Positions 25,028 through 34,047 of a stretch of DNA of 34,047 bases are shown piece after piece (the first letter of the stretch is position 1; every line of letters begins with the position of its first letter). Under the pieces are notes generated by a model. It did not search any database, was not told where the DNA came from, and saw only the letters and a list, made by a program, of their open reading frames with translations. A program made the translations under genes and the position numbers. The stretch is from Parasulfuritortus sp037446165 (lineage in GTDB: Bacteria > Pseudomonadota > Gammaproteobacteria > Burkholderiales > Thiobacillaceae), in contig JBBIJC010000013.1 of NCBI GenBank assembly GCA_037446165.1, positions 1-34,047 on the forward strand. The letters run 5' to 3'.

Positions 25028-25053
25028 CAGCCTGTTCCTCATAGAGCAGGCTG
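25028..25053 (+). terminator. hairpin after dnaN, possible terminator
   Basis: A ten-pair stem (CAGCCTGTTC with GAGCAGGCTG, one G-T pair) and a six-base loop lie between dnaN and gyrB. There is no real T-run after it, so termination would be weak or partial. It could also be a structured leader element for gyrB. Confidence 0.35.
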
Positions 25054-25058
25054 CCGAT

Positions 25059-25074
25059 TGTTTCACGTGAAACC
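25059..25074. promoter_or_regulatory. parS: second parS site, one mismatch
   Basis: TGTTTCACGTGAAACC differs from the perfect parS at the final base only. It lies 17 bases upstream of the gyrB ATG, about 9.75 kb from the parS near mnmG and on the other side of oriC. Confidence 0.9.
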
Positions 25075-25091
25075 TACCTGAGTAAGCAAAG

Positions 25092-27536
<2,445 letters not shown>

Positions 27537-27585
27537 GATTTTGTCGGGTGACACAGAAAGTGAAAACTGTGCCAAGTTCGTGAAT

Positions 27586-27607
27586 AAAGGCCCCTGGAGG
27601 GGACTTT
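27586..27607. terminator. hairpin between gyrB and the glycerate kinase gene
   Basis: AAAG-G-CCCC-TGGA-GGGG-A-CTTT forms a stem of eight pairs with one internal mismatch and a tetraloop. It sits between the convergent gyrB and glycerate kinase genes and ends with a short T-run on both strands, so it could stop transcription from either side. Confidence 0.5.
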
Positions 27608-27649
27608 ACCTATAGAAGCAAAATCCTTACTGGTAATGAGCACGTCGCA

Positions 27650-28921
27650 TCACAGCACCAGCACAGCACGATAGTCATTCACATTGGTCATGGTGGGGCC
27701 GGTCGTGAGCAACGCGCCCAGTGCCGAAAAATAGCCATGTGAATCGTTGTCGTGCAGATAGGACCGGGCATCCATGTGTGCGGCGCGTCCCCTGGCCAGA
27801 GTATCGGGGCCGATGAATGCGCCAGCGTCGGTTTCGGTGCCGTCGATGCCGTCAGTGTCCGCCGCCAGGGCGTATACGCCATCCAGCCCGTCCAGCATGA
27901 TCGCCATGGCAAGGGCGAATTCGGTATTTCGTCCGCCCCGCCCCATGCCGCGTACCGTGACCGTGGTTTCGCCGCCGGACAGCAGGGCGACCGGCGCGGG
28001 CCAGGGGCTGCCGTGTTGCCGAACCTCGCGGGCGAGGGCGGCGAAGGCGCCGGCCACTTCGCGGGATTCGCCGGTCACCGTGTCGCCCAGGATCACCGCC
28101 TTGATGCCCTGTCGTTCGAAATAGTCCGCGGCGCCGAGCAGGGCGGTGCGGCCGTTGGCAATGACCCGGCTTGTCACGCGGTCGAAACAGGGCGAGCCGG
28201 ACTTGGGCGTGTCCGGGATGGCGCCGGCCGCGCCTCGTTCAAGGTGGTGCTGGACGGCGGGCGGCGGGGTGATCTGCCAGTGGGCGAGCACGGCCAGGGC
28301 ATCGGCAAACGTGGTGGGATCGGGCGCGAAGGGGCCGGAGCCGATCACGGCGGGGTCGTCGCCGGTGACGTCGGAGATCATCAGGTAGCGCACCGGCGCC
28401 TTGCACGCTTCGGCCAGCCGGCCACCGAGGGTGCGCGACAGGTGCTTGCGCACGCAATTGATGTCGGCGATGGGGGCGCCGCTCAGGAGCAGGGCGCGGG
28501 AGACGGCGGCGACGTCGCCGAGGGCCAGGCCTTCGGTCGGCAGGGTGAGCAGGCTGGAGGCGCCGCCCGAGATCAGGGCGAGGATCTGGTCTTCCGGCCG
28601 GGCGGTTTGCACCCGATGCAGGATCGCTTCGGCCGCAGTCGTGCCGGCCGAGTCAGGCAAGGGGTGGCCCGCTTCGACGACCCGTATCCGCCGGGTCGGT
28701 TGGGCGTAGTCGTAGCGGGTGATGACCAGGCCATCCAGGGGTGCGTCGACCGGCCAGTGCGACTCGACCGTCGCGGCCATGGCGGCGGCCGCTTTGCCGG
28801 CGCCGACGACGAGGGTGCGGCCGGCAGGCAGAGAGGGCAGGTGCGCGAGCAGGATTGTCTCGGCCTGTACCGTCGCGACGGCGGCCTGGAACGATCCGCG
28901 CAGGAGTTCATCGATGTCCAT
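27650..28921 (-). CDS. gckA: glycerate 2-kinase, type-2 (MOFRL) family
   Basis: A 423-residue cytosolic kinase of the DUF4147/MOFRL family, which phosphorylates D-glycerate to 2-phosphoglycerate. TLVVGAGKAAAAMA carries the conserved Lys43. LALISGGASSLLTLP, the ADINCVRKHLS helix, MISDVTGDDPAVIGSGP, and the C-terminal MOFRL part with SGGETTVTV-RGMGRGGRNTEFALA and AADTDGIDGTE all match the family. Some members were once named hydroxypyruvate reductase (TtuD), a name now thought wrong. It starts 51 bases after allophanate hydrolase on the same strand, so it may share that transcript, though no metabolic link is obvious. The last 35 or so codons are less GC-rich than the rest. Confidence 0.92.
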   Translation of the reverse strand: MDIDELLRGSFQAAVATVQAETILLAHLPSLPAGRTLVVGAGKAAAAMAATVESHWPVDAPLDGLVITRYDYAQPTRRIRVVEAGHPLPDSAGTTAAEAILHRVQTARPEDQILALISGGASSLLTLPTEGLALGDVAAVSRALLLSGAPIADINCVRKHLSRTLGGRLAEACKAPVRYLMISDVTGDDPAVIGSGPFAPDPTTFADALAVLAHWQITPPPAVQHHLERGAAGAIPDTPKSGSPCFDRVTSRVIANGRTALLGAADYFERQGIKAVILGDTVTGESREVAGAFAALAREVRQHGSPWPAPVALLSGGETTVTVRGMGRGGRNTEFALAMAIMLDGLDGVYALAADTDGIDGTETDAGAFIGPDTLARGRAAHMDARSYLHDNDSHGYFSALGALLTTGPTMTNVNDYRAVLVL

Positions 28922-28972
28922 GGCCGGATTGTGCGCCAGGACAGCGCGGCAGGCACCTGCCCCTGCCGGGCC

Positions 28973-30619
28973 TCAGCGTGAGACGAGGTAGGCGCGCCAG
29001 CTGCCCAGGGCGGTAATGTCCTCGGCGCCGTCGGCGGCGGCCGCTTCGCAGACGAAGCCCTGCACCCAGCCGCCGTCCGCCAGCTTGACCATGCCGATGC
29101 CCAGCGGCGCCGGGATGCCGGCGACGAAGGAACCGAACTCGCTGGCCGGCAGCTCCCAGATTTCCATCTCGATCGCGCCACCGCCTTCGGCCACCCGGAC
29201 CATGCCGGGCCGATGGGGCGGCCCGCCGGGCAGGGCGTAGAACCTGTAGTCCGGCGCCGATTTCACGGCCGCGACCAGGCGNNNNNNNNNNNNNNNNNNN
29301 NNNNNNNNNNNNNNNNNNNNNNNNNNNNNNNNNNNNNNNNNNNNNNNNNNNNNNNNNNNNNNNNNNNNNNNNNNNNNNNNNGCCGGCACCGCCGTCGCGG
29401 CGTAGTCGAGCAGGTTCATGAAGTTGGTGTAGTAGCCGAGGTTGCTGTTCAGCCGGATCGGGTCGGCCTCCAGCTCGGCGATGGTGTAGATCGTGCCGGC
29501 GGTCGGCATGAGCACGCAGTCGACCGCGCTCAACAGGGCGTCGCACTGGCGCTTGTAGGCCTTGAGCCGGTAGCCGTATTCGTAGGCGTCGGCCGCCGAC
29601 CAGCGCCGGGCACCGCCGACGATCTCCCGGATGACGGGCAGCGGCGCCTCAGGGTTGGCCTCGAAGAACTCGCGGATGGCGGCATAGCGCTCGGCCACCC
29701 AGGGGCCTTCGTAGAGCAGCCTGGCGGTGTCGAGGAAGGGCTGCAGGTCGAACTCGACGCACTCGCCGCCGAGCGACTCGATGCGTCGCACGGCCGCGCC
29801 GAACAGGCGCTCGGCCTCGGTGTTGCCGAAGAAATTCAGTTGCTCGGGTTTGGGGATGCCGACCTGGAAGGCGGCCGCGTTGCCGAAGTCGAAGCCGTGA
29901 CCGGCGACCTTGCGCGAGAAGGCGTCGGCCGGGTCGTAGACCGCGGCGGCCATCGTGACCGCCTCGGCGTCCTCGGCGGTCAGGGCGAAGACCGAGATCG
30001 TGTCGAGCGAGCGGCAGGCCGGCACCAGGCCGGTTGCCGACAGCCAGCCGAGGCTGGGCTTGTGGCCGACGAGGTTGTTGAACGCGGCCGGCACCCGGCC
30101 GGAGCCGGCGGTGTCGGTGCCCAGGGCGAAGCTCACGTAGCCCAGCGCCACGGCGACCGCCGAGCCGGAGCTGGAGCCGCCCGAGATGTAGTCCGGGTTG
30201 AAGGCGTTGCGTCCGGCGCCCCAAGGCGAGCGGGTGCCGTTGAGGCCGGTGGCGAACTGGTCGAGGTTGGTCTTGCCGATGGGGATCGCGCCGGCGTCGA
30301 TCAGGCACTGGACGACGAAGGCGCTGCGCTCCGGCGTATAGGCGTATTCGCGGCAGCCGGCCGTGGTCGGCACTCCGGCCAGGTCGATGTTGTCCTTGAT
30401 GGCGAAGGGGATGCCGTAGAGCGGCAGGGCTGCCGGGTCCTTGCCTTCCAGGGCTTGGGCGTAGGCGCGGATGGCGGCGTCGGACAGGCGCTGGATCCAG
30501 ACCCGGTTCGGGTCTTCGGCGGTGCGGCGGATGATCTCGTCGGCCAGGGCGGTCGGGGTGAGGCTGCCGGCGGCGTAGGCGGCCTTGAGGCCGGCGATGT
30601 CGAGGCTCAGGCTGTTCAT
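28973..30619 (-). CDS. atzF: allophanate hydrolase (interrupted by an assembly gap)
   Basis: Allophanate hydrolase, which splits allophanate to two CO2 and two NH3. The N-terminal amidase-signature domain has Lys75 in GIPFAIKDNIDLAG, the cis-Ser region SGGSSSGSAVAVALG (Ser149) and the nucleophile Ser173 in GTDTAGSGRVPAAF. The C-terminal domain typical of AtzF is also present (APDYRFYALPGG, PASEFGSFVAGIPAPLGIGMVKL, ending SWRAYLVSR). A 100-N gap splits the two domains; both sides are in one frame. Counting only known bases, about 514 residues are seen against about 600 for the family, so the missing piece is probably near 85-90 residues. The ATG overlaps the urea carboxylase stop as ATGA. Confidence 0.93.
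   Translation of the reverse strand: MNSLSLDIAGLKAAYAAGSLTPTALADEIIRRTAEDPNRVWIQRLSDAAIRAYAQALEGKDPAALPLYGIPFAIKDNIDLAGVPTTAGCREYAYTPERSAFVVQCLIDAGAIPIGKTNLDQFATGLNGTRSPWGAGRNAFNPDYISGGSSSGSAVAVALGYVSFALGTDTAGSGRVPAAFNNLVGHKPSLGWLSATGLVPACRSLDTISVFALTAEDAEAVTMAAAVYDPADAFSRKVAGHGFDFGNAAAFQVGIPKPEQLNFFGNTEAERLFGAAVRRIESLGGECVEFDLQPFLDTARLLYEGPWVAERYAAIREFFEANPEAPLPVIREIVGGARRWSAADAYEYGYRLKAYKRQCDALLSAVDCVLMPTAGTIYTIAELEADPIRLNSNLGYYTNFMNLLDYAATAVPXXXXXXXXXXXXXXXXXXXXXXXXXXXXXXXXXXRLVAAVKSAPDYRFYALPGGPPHRPGMVRVAEGGGAIEMEIWELPASEFGSFVAGIPAPLGIGMVKLADGGWVQGFVCEAAAADGAEDITALGSWRAYLVSR
29282..29381. other. assembly gap, 100 N, within allophanate hydrolase
   Basis: Exactly 100 N, the usual placeholder for a gap of unknown size. 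It falls between the segments LLDYAATAVP and RLVAAVKSAPDYR of allophanate hydrolase. The reading frame is the same on both sides. Confidence 0.99.
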
Positions 30620-33600
30620 TTCGTTTCCTCAATGACAAGCAGATCCTGGCCGGCCGATACCGCGCCGCCTTCCTTGCAGAACAGATGGGTCAGCACACCG
30701 TCGCAGGGCGCCGCCAGGGCGAATTCCATCTTCATCGATTCGACGATGACCAGGGTCTGGCCGGCCTTCACCGTGTCGCCGACCTTGGCCTCGATCTTCC
30801 ACACCGAACCGGCGACGTGGCTGGCCACCGGGCGGGCGTGCTCGGGCAGGTCCAGTTCGCTGTCCGGGCCGGCCTCGGCGACGGTCTCGTCGGTCGTCAT
30901 CACGTCCTGGCCGGCGGCCTTCCAGCGCTCGCGCTCGGCCTCGAACGCAGCCTGCTGGCGGGTCTTGAAGGCGGCGATGGAGTCGGCGTTGTCGGCCAGG
31001 AACCGGCGGTATTCGCGCAGGCTGAACCGGGTCGGCTCGACCTTGAGCTTGAACCGGCCGCTGACAAACTCCTCGCGCAGCTTGAGCAGCTCGTCCTGGC
31101 CCACCGGGTAGAAGCGGACCTGGTCGAAGAAGCGCAGCAGCCAGGGCTTCTCGAAGTCGGCGGTGACCCGGTGCCGGTTCCACATCTGGATGGTGCGGCC
31201 GACGAATTGGTAGCCGCCGGGGCCTTCCATGCCGTACACGCACATATAGGCGCCGCCGATGCCGACCGCGTTTTCCGGGGTCCAGGTCCGGGCCGGGTTG
31301 TACTTGGTGGTGACCAGGCGGTGGCGCGGGTCGAGCGGGGTGGCCACCGGTGCACCCAGGTAGACGTCACCGAGGCCCATGACTACGTAGCTCGCCTTGA
31401 AGACGATGTTGAACACGTCCTCGATCGAGTCGAGGCCGTTGATGCGGCGGATGAACTCGATGTTGCTCGGGCACCAGGGCGCGTCCGGGCGCACCGACTG
31501 CATGTACTTCTCGATGGCGAGCTTGGTCGCCGGATCGTCCCAGGACAGCGGCAGGTGGACGATACGGGAGGGCACCGCCATGTCGTCGAGTGGCGGCAGG
31601 TTCTCTTCCAGCGCGACCACGGCGTCGAGCAGGGTGGCCTGGTCGACGGCGCGCGGGTCGAAGTGGACCTGCAGCGAGCGGATGCCCGGCGTCAGGTCGA
31701 GGATGCCGGGCAGGGCGGCCGCCTTCACGGCTTCCATCAGGGCCTGGATGCGGAAGCGCAGCTCCATGTCCAGGACCAGCGGGCCGAGTTCGAACAGCAG
31801 GCTGGCGTCGCCCGACTGGCGCACCACCAGGTCGGGCTTCTCGCCTTCGGATTTCAGGTGGCGCAGCACCGGCGAGCCGAGCGGCGCGTGTTCGGCCGGC
31901 AGCGCGGCCTGGGCCGGCTGGTCGAGCGCGGCGATGGCCGCGTCCTGGGCCTGCTGCATTCTGTTGGCCTGCTCGCGGGTCAGGCGCTTGAAGCGCACGG
32001 TGTCGCCCGGCTTCAGCTGGCCCATCTTCCACAGCTCGGCCTGGACGATGGTGGCCGGGCAGACGAAGCCGCCCAGCGAGGGGCCGTCCGGGCCGAGGAT
32101 GACCGGCATGTCGCCGGTGAAGTCGATCGCGCCGATGGCGTAGGCGTTGTCGTGGATGTTGGACGGATGCAGGCCGGCCTCGCCGCCGTCGGTCCGCGCC
32201 CAGTGCGGCTTCGGGCCGATCAGNNNNNNNNNNNNNNNNNNNNNNNNNNNNNNNNNNNNNNNNNNNNNNNNNNNNNNNNNNNNNNNNNNNNNNNNNNNNN
32301 NNNNNNNNNNNNNNNNNNNNNNNGACTTGGAGCCGAGGTAGTCGGGCACCTGGAAGCCGCCCGCCACCGCGAGATAGGTGCGCAGGCCGGCGCCTTCGAT
32401 CCGGCCCAGTTGCAGCACCGAGCCGGCCTTGACCGGATAGGCGCGCCAGTTGTCGATGGCTTCGCCGTCCAGCTTGGCGGCCATGCCGGCGCCGCCCAGG
32501 GCGATCACGCTGTCGCAGTTGAATTTCAGGGTCGGGCCGGCGGCGGTCAGTTCCAGCGCGGCGGCGCCTTCGGCGTTGCCGACCAGGCGGTTGGCCAGGC
32601 GCATGGACAGCGCGTCCATCGGTCCCGAGGGCGGCACGCCGACGTCCCAGTAGCCTGTGCGGCCGGGCCAGTCCTGGATGCTGGACTGCACGCCGGGTTC
32701 CAGCACGTCGACGGTCGACGGCCGGTAGTGGAAGCCTTCCAGCATGCGGGTGATCTGCTTGCCGGCGATGAAGTCGGGATAGGCCAGCACCTGGGCCAGA
32801 TAGGTGCGGTTGGTCTCGATGCCGGAGACGACCGACGCGTTCAGCGCGGCGATCAGCCGGGTGCGCGCCTCCTCGCGGGTCGCGCCAGTCGCAATCAATT
32901 TGGCCAGCATCGGGTCGTAGTTGGGCGGCACCACCGTGCCGTCCTGGACCCACGCATCGACCCGGATGTCGGTCGGGAAGCGGGCGGCGGTGAGCAGGCC
33001 GGCGCTGGGCTGGAAGTTCTTGTTCGGGTCCTCGGCGTAGAGGCGGACCTGGATCGACGCGCCCTTCGGTTCGATCCTGAAGCTGTCGAGCGGGGCCAGG
33101 TCGCCGGCCGCCTGGCGCAGCATCCATTCGACCAGGTCGACGCCGGTGACCTGCTCGGTGACGCCGTGCTCGACCTGCAGGCGGGTGTTCACCTCCAGGA
33201 AGTAGAACTCGCCGGTGGCCGCGTCGTAGACGAACTCGACCGTGCCGGCCGAGCGGTAGCCGACCGCCTGGCCGAGACGCACGGCGGTGGCGAGCAGATT
33301 GGCGCGCTGGGCATCGGTCAGGCCGGGGGCCGGGGTCTCTTCCACGACCTTCTGGTTGCGCCGCTGCACCGAGCAGTCGCGCTCGCCCAGGGCGACCACG
33401 CCGCCCTTGCCGTCGCCGAAGATCTGCACCTCGATGTGGCGCGCCTTCTCGACGTATTTCTCCAGGTAGATGCCGGCTTCCTTGAAGTTGGCGCGGGCCA
33501 GGCGGTCGACGGAGGCGTAGGCCTCGGCCAGCTGGTCCTCGCTCCAGATCAGGCGCATGCCGATGCCGCCGCCGCCGGCGGTGCTCTTCAGCATGACCGG

Positions 33601-34047
33601 GTAGCCGATGCGGCGGGCCTCGGCCTGGGCGTGGCCGACATCGGCCAGCAGGCCCGAGCCGGGCAAGAGCGGCACGTTGTTCTTCTCGGCCAGCTCGCGC
33701 GCGGTGTGCTTGAGGCCGAAGGCGCGCATCTGGTCGCCGGTCGGGCCGACGAAGGCGATGCCGGCCGCGGCGCAGGCGTCGGCAAAATCGGGGTTCTCGG
33801 AGAGGAAGCCGTAGCCGGGATGGATGGCCTCGGCGCCGCATTGCCTGGCGATCTCCAGGATCCTGTCGGCGCGCAGGTAGCTCTCGGCGGCGGGGGCCGG
33901 GCCGAGCAGATAGGCCTCGTCGGCGTCGAGCACGTGGCGGGCGCCGGCGTCGGCCTCGGAGTAGACGGCGACCGAGGCCGCGCCCAGCTTCTTCAGGGTG
34001 CGCTGGATGCGGCAGGCGATGGCGCCGCGGTTGGCGATCAGGACTTT
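30616..34047 (-). CDS. uca: urea carboxylase (5' end outside the window, interrupted by an assembly gap)
   Basis: A biotin-dependent carboxylase that turns urea into allophanate with ATP and bicarbonate. Reading into the window edge gives KVLIANRGAIACRIQRTLKKLG, the start of a biotin carboxylase domain, so only a few codons including the start are missing. Then come KSTAGGGGIGM (ATP grasp) and EVNTRLQVEHGVTEQVTG. The KipA/AHS2-like part is split by 100 N between VPDYLGSK and LIGPKPHWARTDGGEAGLHPS. The KipI/AHS1-like part has LPLSWDDPATK and PARTWTPENAVGIGGAY. Last is the biotinyl domain with VESMKMEFAL, whose Lys carries biotin. About 1,110 residues are visible against about 1,200 expected. 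Some relatives act on guanidine instead of urea, and this cannot be settled from the window. Confidence 0.93.
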   Translation of the reverse strand, partial: KVLIANRGAIACRIQRTLKKLGAASVAVYSEADAGARHVLDADEAYLLGPAPAAESYLRADRILEIARQCGAEAIHPGYGFLSENPDFADACAAAGIAFVGPTGDQMRAFGLKHTARELAEKNNVPLLPGSGLLADVGHAQAEARRIGYPVMLKSTAGGGGIGMRLIWSEDQLAEAYASVDRLARANFKEAGIYLEKYVEKARHIEVQIFGDGKGGVVALGERDCSVQRRNQKVVEETPAPGLTDAQRANLLATAVRLGQAVGYRSAGTVEFVYDAATGEFYFLEVNTRLQVEHGVTEQVTGVDLVEWMLRQAAGDLAPLDSFRIEPKGASIQVRLYAEDPNKNFQPSAGLLTAARFPTDIRVDAWVQDGTVVPPNYDPMLAKLIATGATREEARTRLIAALNASVVSGIETNRTYLAQVLAYPDFIAGKQITRMLEGFHYRPSTVDVLEPGVQSSIQDWPGRTGYWDVGVPPSGPMDALSMRLANRLVGNAEGAAALELTAAGPTLKFNCDSVIALGGAGMAAKLDGEAIDNWRAYPVKAGSVLQLGRIEGAGLRTYLAVAGGFQVPDYLGSKXXXXXXXXXXXXXXXXXXXXXXXXXXXXXXXXXXLIGPKPHWARTDGGEAGLHPSNIHDNAYAIGAIDFTGDMPVILGPDGPSLGGFVCPATIVQAELWKMGQLKPGDTVRFKRLTREQANRMQQAQDAAIAALDQPAQAALPAEHAPLGSPVLRHLKSEGEKPDLVVRQSGDASLLFELGPLVLDMELRFRIQALMEAVKAAALPGILDLTPGIRSLQVHFDPRAVDQATLLDAVVALEENLPPLDDMAVPSRIVHLPLSWDDPATKLAIEKYMQSVRPDAPWCPSNIEFIRRINGLDSIEDVFNIVFKASYVVMGLGDVYLGAPVATPLDPRHRLVTTKYNPARTWTPENAVGIGGAYMCVYGMEGPGGYQFVGRTIQMWNRHRVTADFEKPWLLRFFDQVRFYPVGQDELLKLREEFVSGRFKLKVEPTRFSLREYRRFLADNADSIAAFKTRQQAAFEAERERWKAAGQDVMTTDETVAEAGPDSELDLPEHARPVASHVAGSVWKIEAKVGDTVKAGQTLVIVESMKMEFALAAPCDGVLTHLFCKEGGAVSAGQDLLVIEETK
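32224..32323. other. assembly gap, 100 N, within urea carboxylase
   Basis: Exactly 100 N. Family comparison from memory suggests about 90 residues should lie here, so the true gap is probably near 270 bases. The frame is kept across it. Confidence 0.99.

Noticed and set aside
27752..28981. 409-codon plus-strand frame opposite glycerate kinase
   Set aside because: The minus-strand product is a complete, recognisable kinase; the plus frame has only low-complexity Gly/Arg-rich sequence.
29213..33841. Very long alternative frames on both strands across allophanate hydrolase and urea carboxylase
   Set aside because: They run through the N gaps only because N hides stops, and they are rich in Arg, Gly and Ala with no domains.
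33931..33936. CACGTG core inside urea carboxylase as a parS
   Set aside because: The flanking bases do not match the parS consensus.

Overview
The window is the origin-of-replication neighbourhood of a betaproteobacterial chromosome. Gene order and protein sequences suggest the Rhodocyclales/Nitrosomonadales side of the class, but no genus can be named from sequence alone. Two runs of exactly 100 N (29282-29381 and 32224-32323) show it is a draft or metagenome scaffold.

Layout. Positions 107-4025 (minus) hold glmU, glmS and a HAD-family phosphatase. Positions 4096-10993 (minus) hold the complete F1Fo ATP synthase operon atpIBEFHAGDC, closed by a strong hairpin terminator. Positions 11112-15248 (minus) hold the tightly overlapping unit mnmG-rsmG-parA-parB, with a perfect parS site just upstream. 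Positions 15406-18661 are a small accessory block: a short hemerythrin-like ORF, an unnamed 236-residue protein with an internal duplication, an ABC exporter half-transporter and a 96-residue protein of unknown function. Positions 18669-22174 (minus) hold rpmH-rnpA-yidC-mnmE, without the yidD gene usual between rnpA and yidC. Positions 22327-27536 (plus) hold dnaA-dnaN-gyrB. The dnaA-dnaN spacer carries perfect DnaA boxes and an AT-rich tract and is the likely oriC. A second parS-like site sits in the gyrB leader. Positions 27650-34047 (minus) hold urea carboxylase (5' end outside the window), allophanate hydrolase and a type-2 glycerate kinase, in visibly more GC-rich DNA.

How the genes work together. 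DnaA, the beta clamp and gyrase B serve replication initiation. ParA, ParB and the parS sites segregate the new origins. MnmE and MnmG together modify tRNA wobble uridines, and RsmG methylates 16S rRNA. RnpA, L34 and YidC serve tRNA maturation, the ribosome and membrane insertion; Fo subunits a and c are typical YidC clients. GlmS and GlmU make UDP-GlcNAc for peptidoglycan and LPS. The right-hand genes would break urea (or carboxylated guanidine products) down to ammonia and CO2.

Most of the window is ordinary core genome and I see no clear new multi-gene system. The points most worth a second look are the two parS sites placed in promoter/leader DNA, the duplicated-domain protein, the half-length hemerythrin, a probable leaderless glmU transcript, and abrupt composition changes inside gyrB and towards the urea genes, which may reflect recombination or assembly chimerism.
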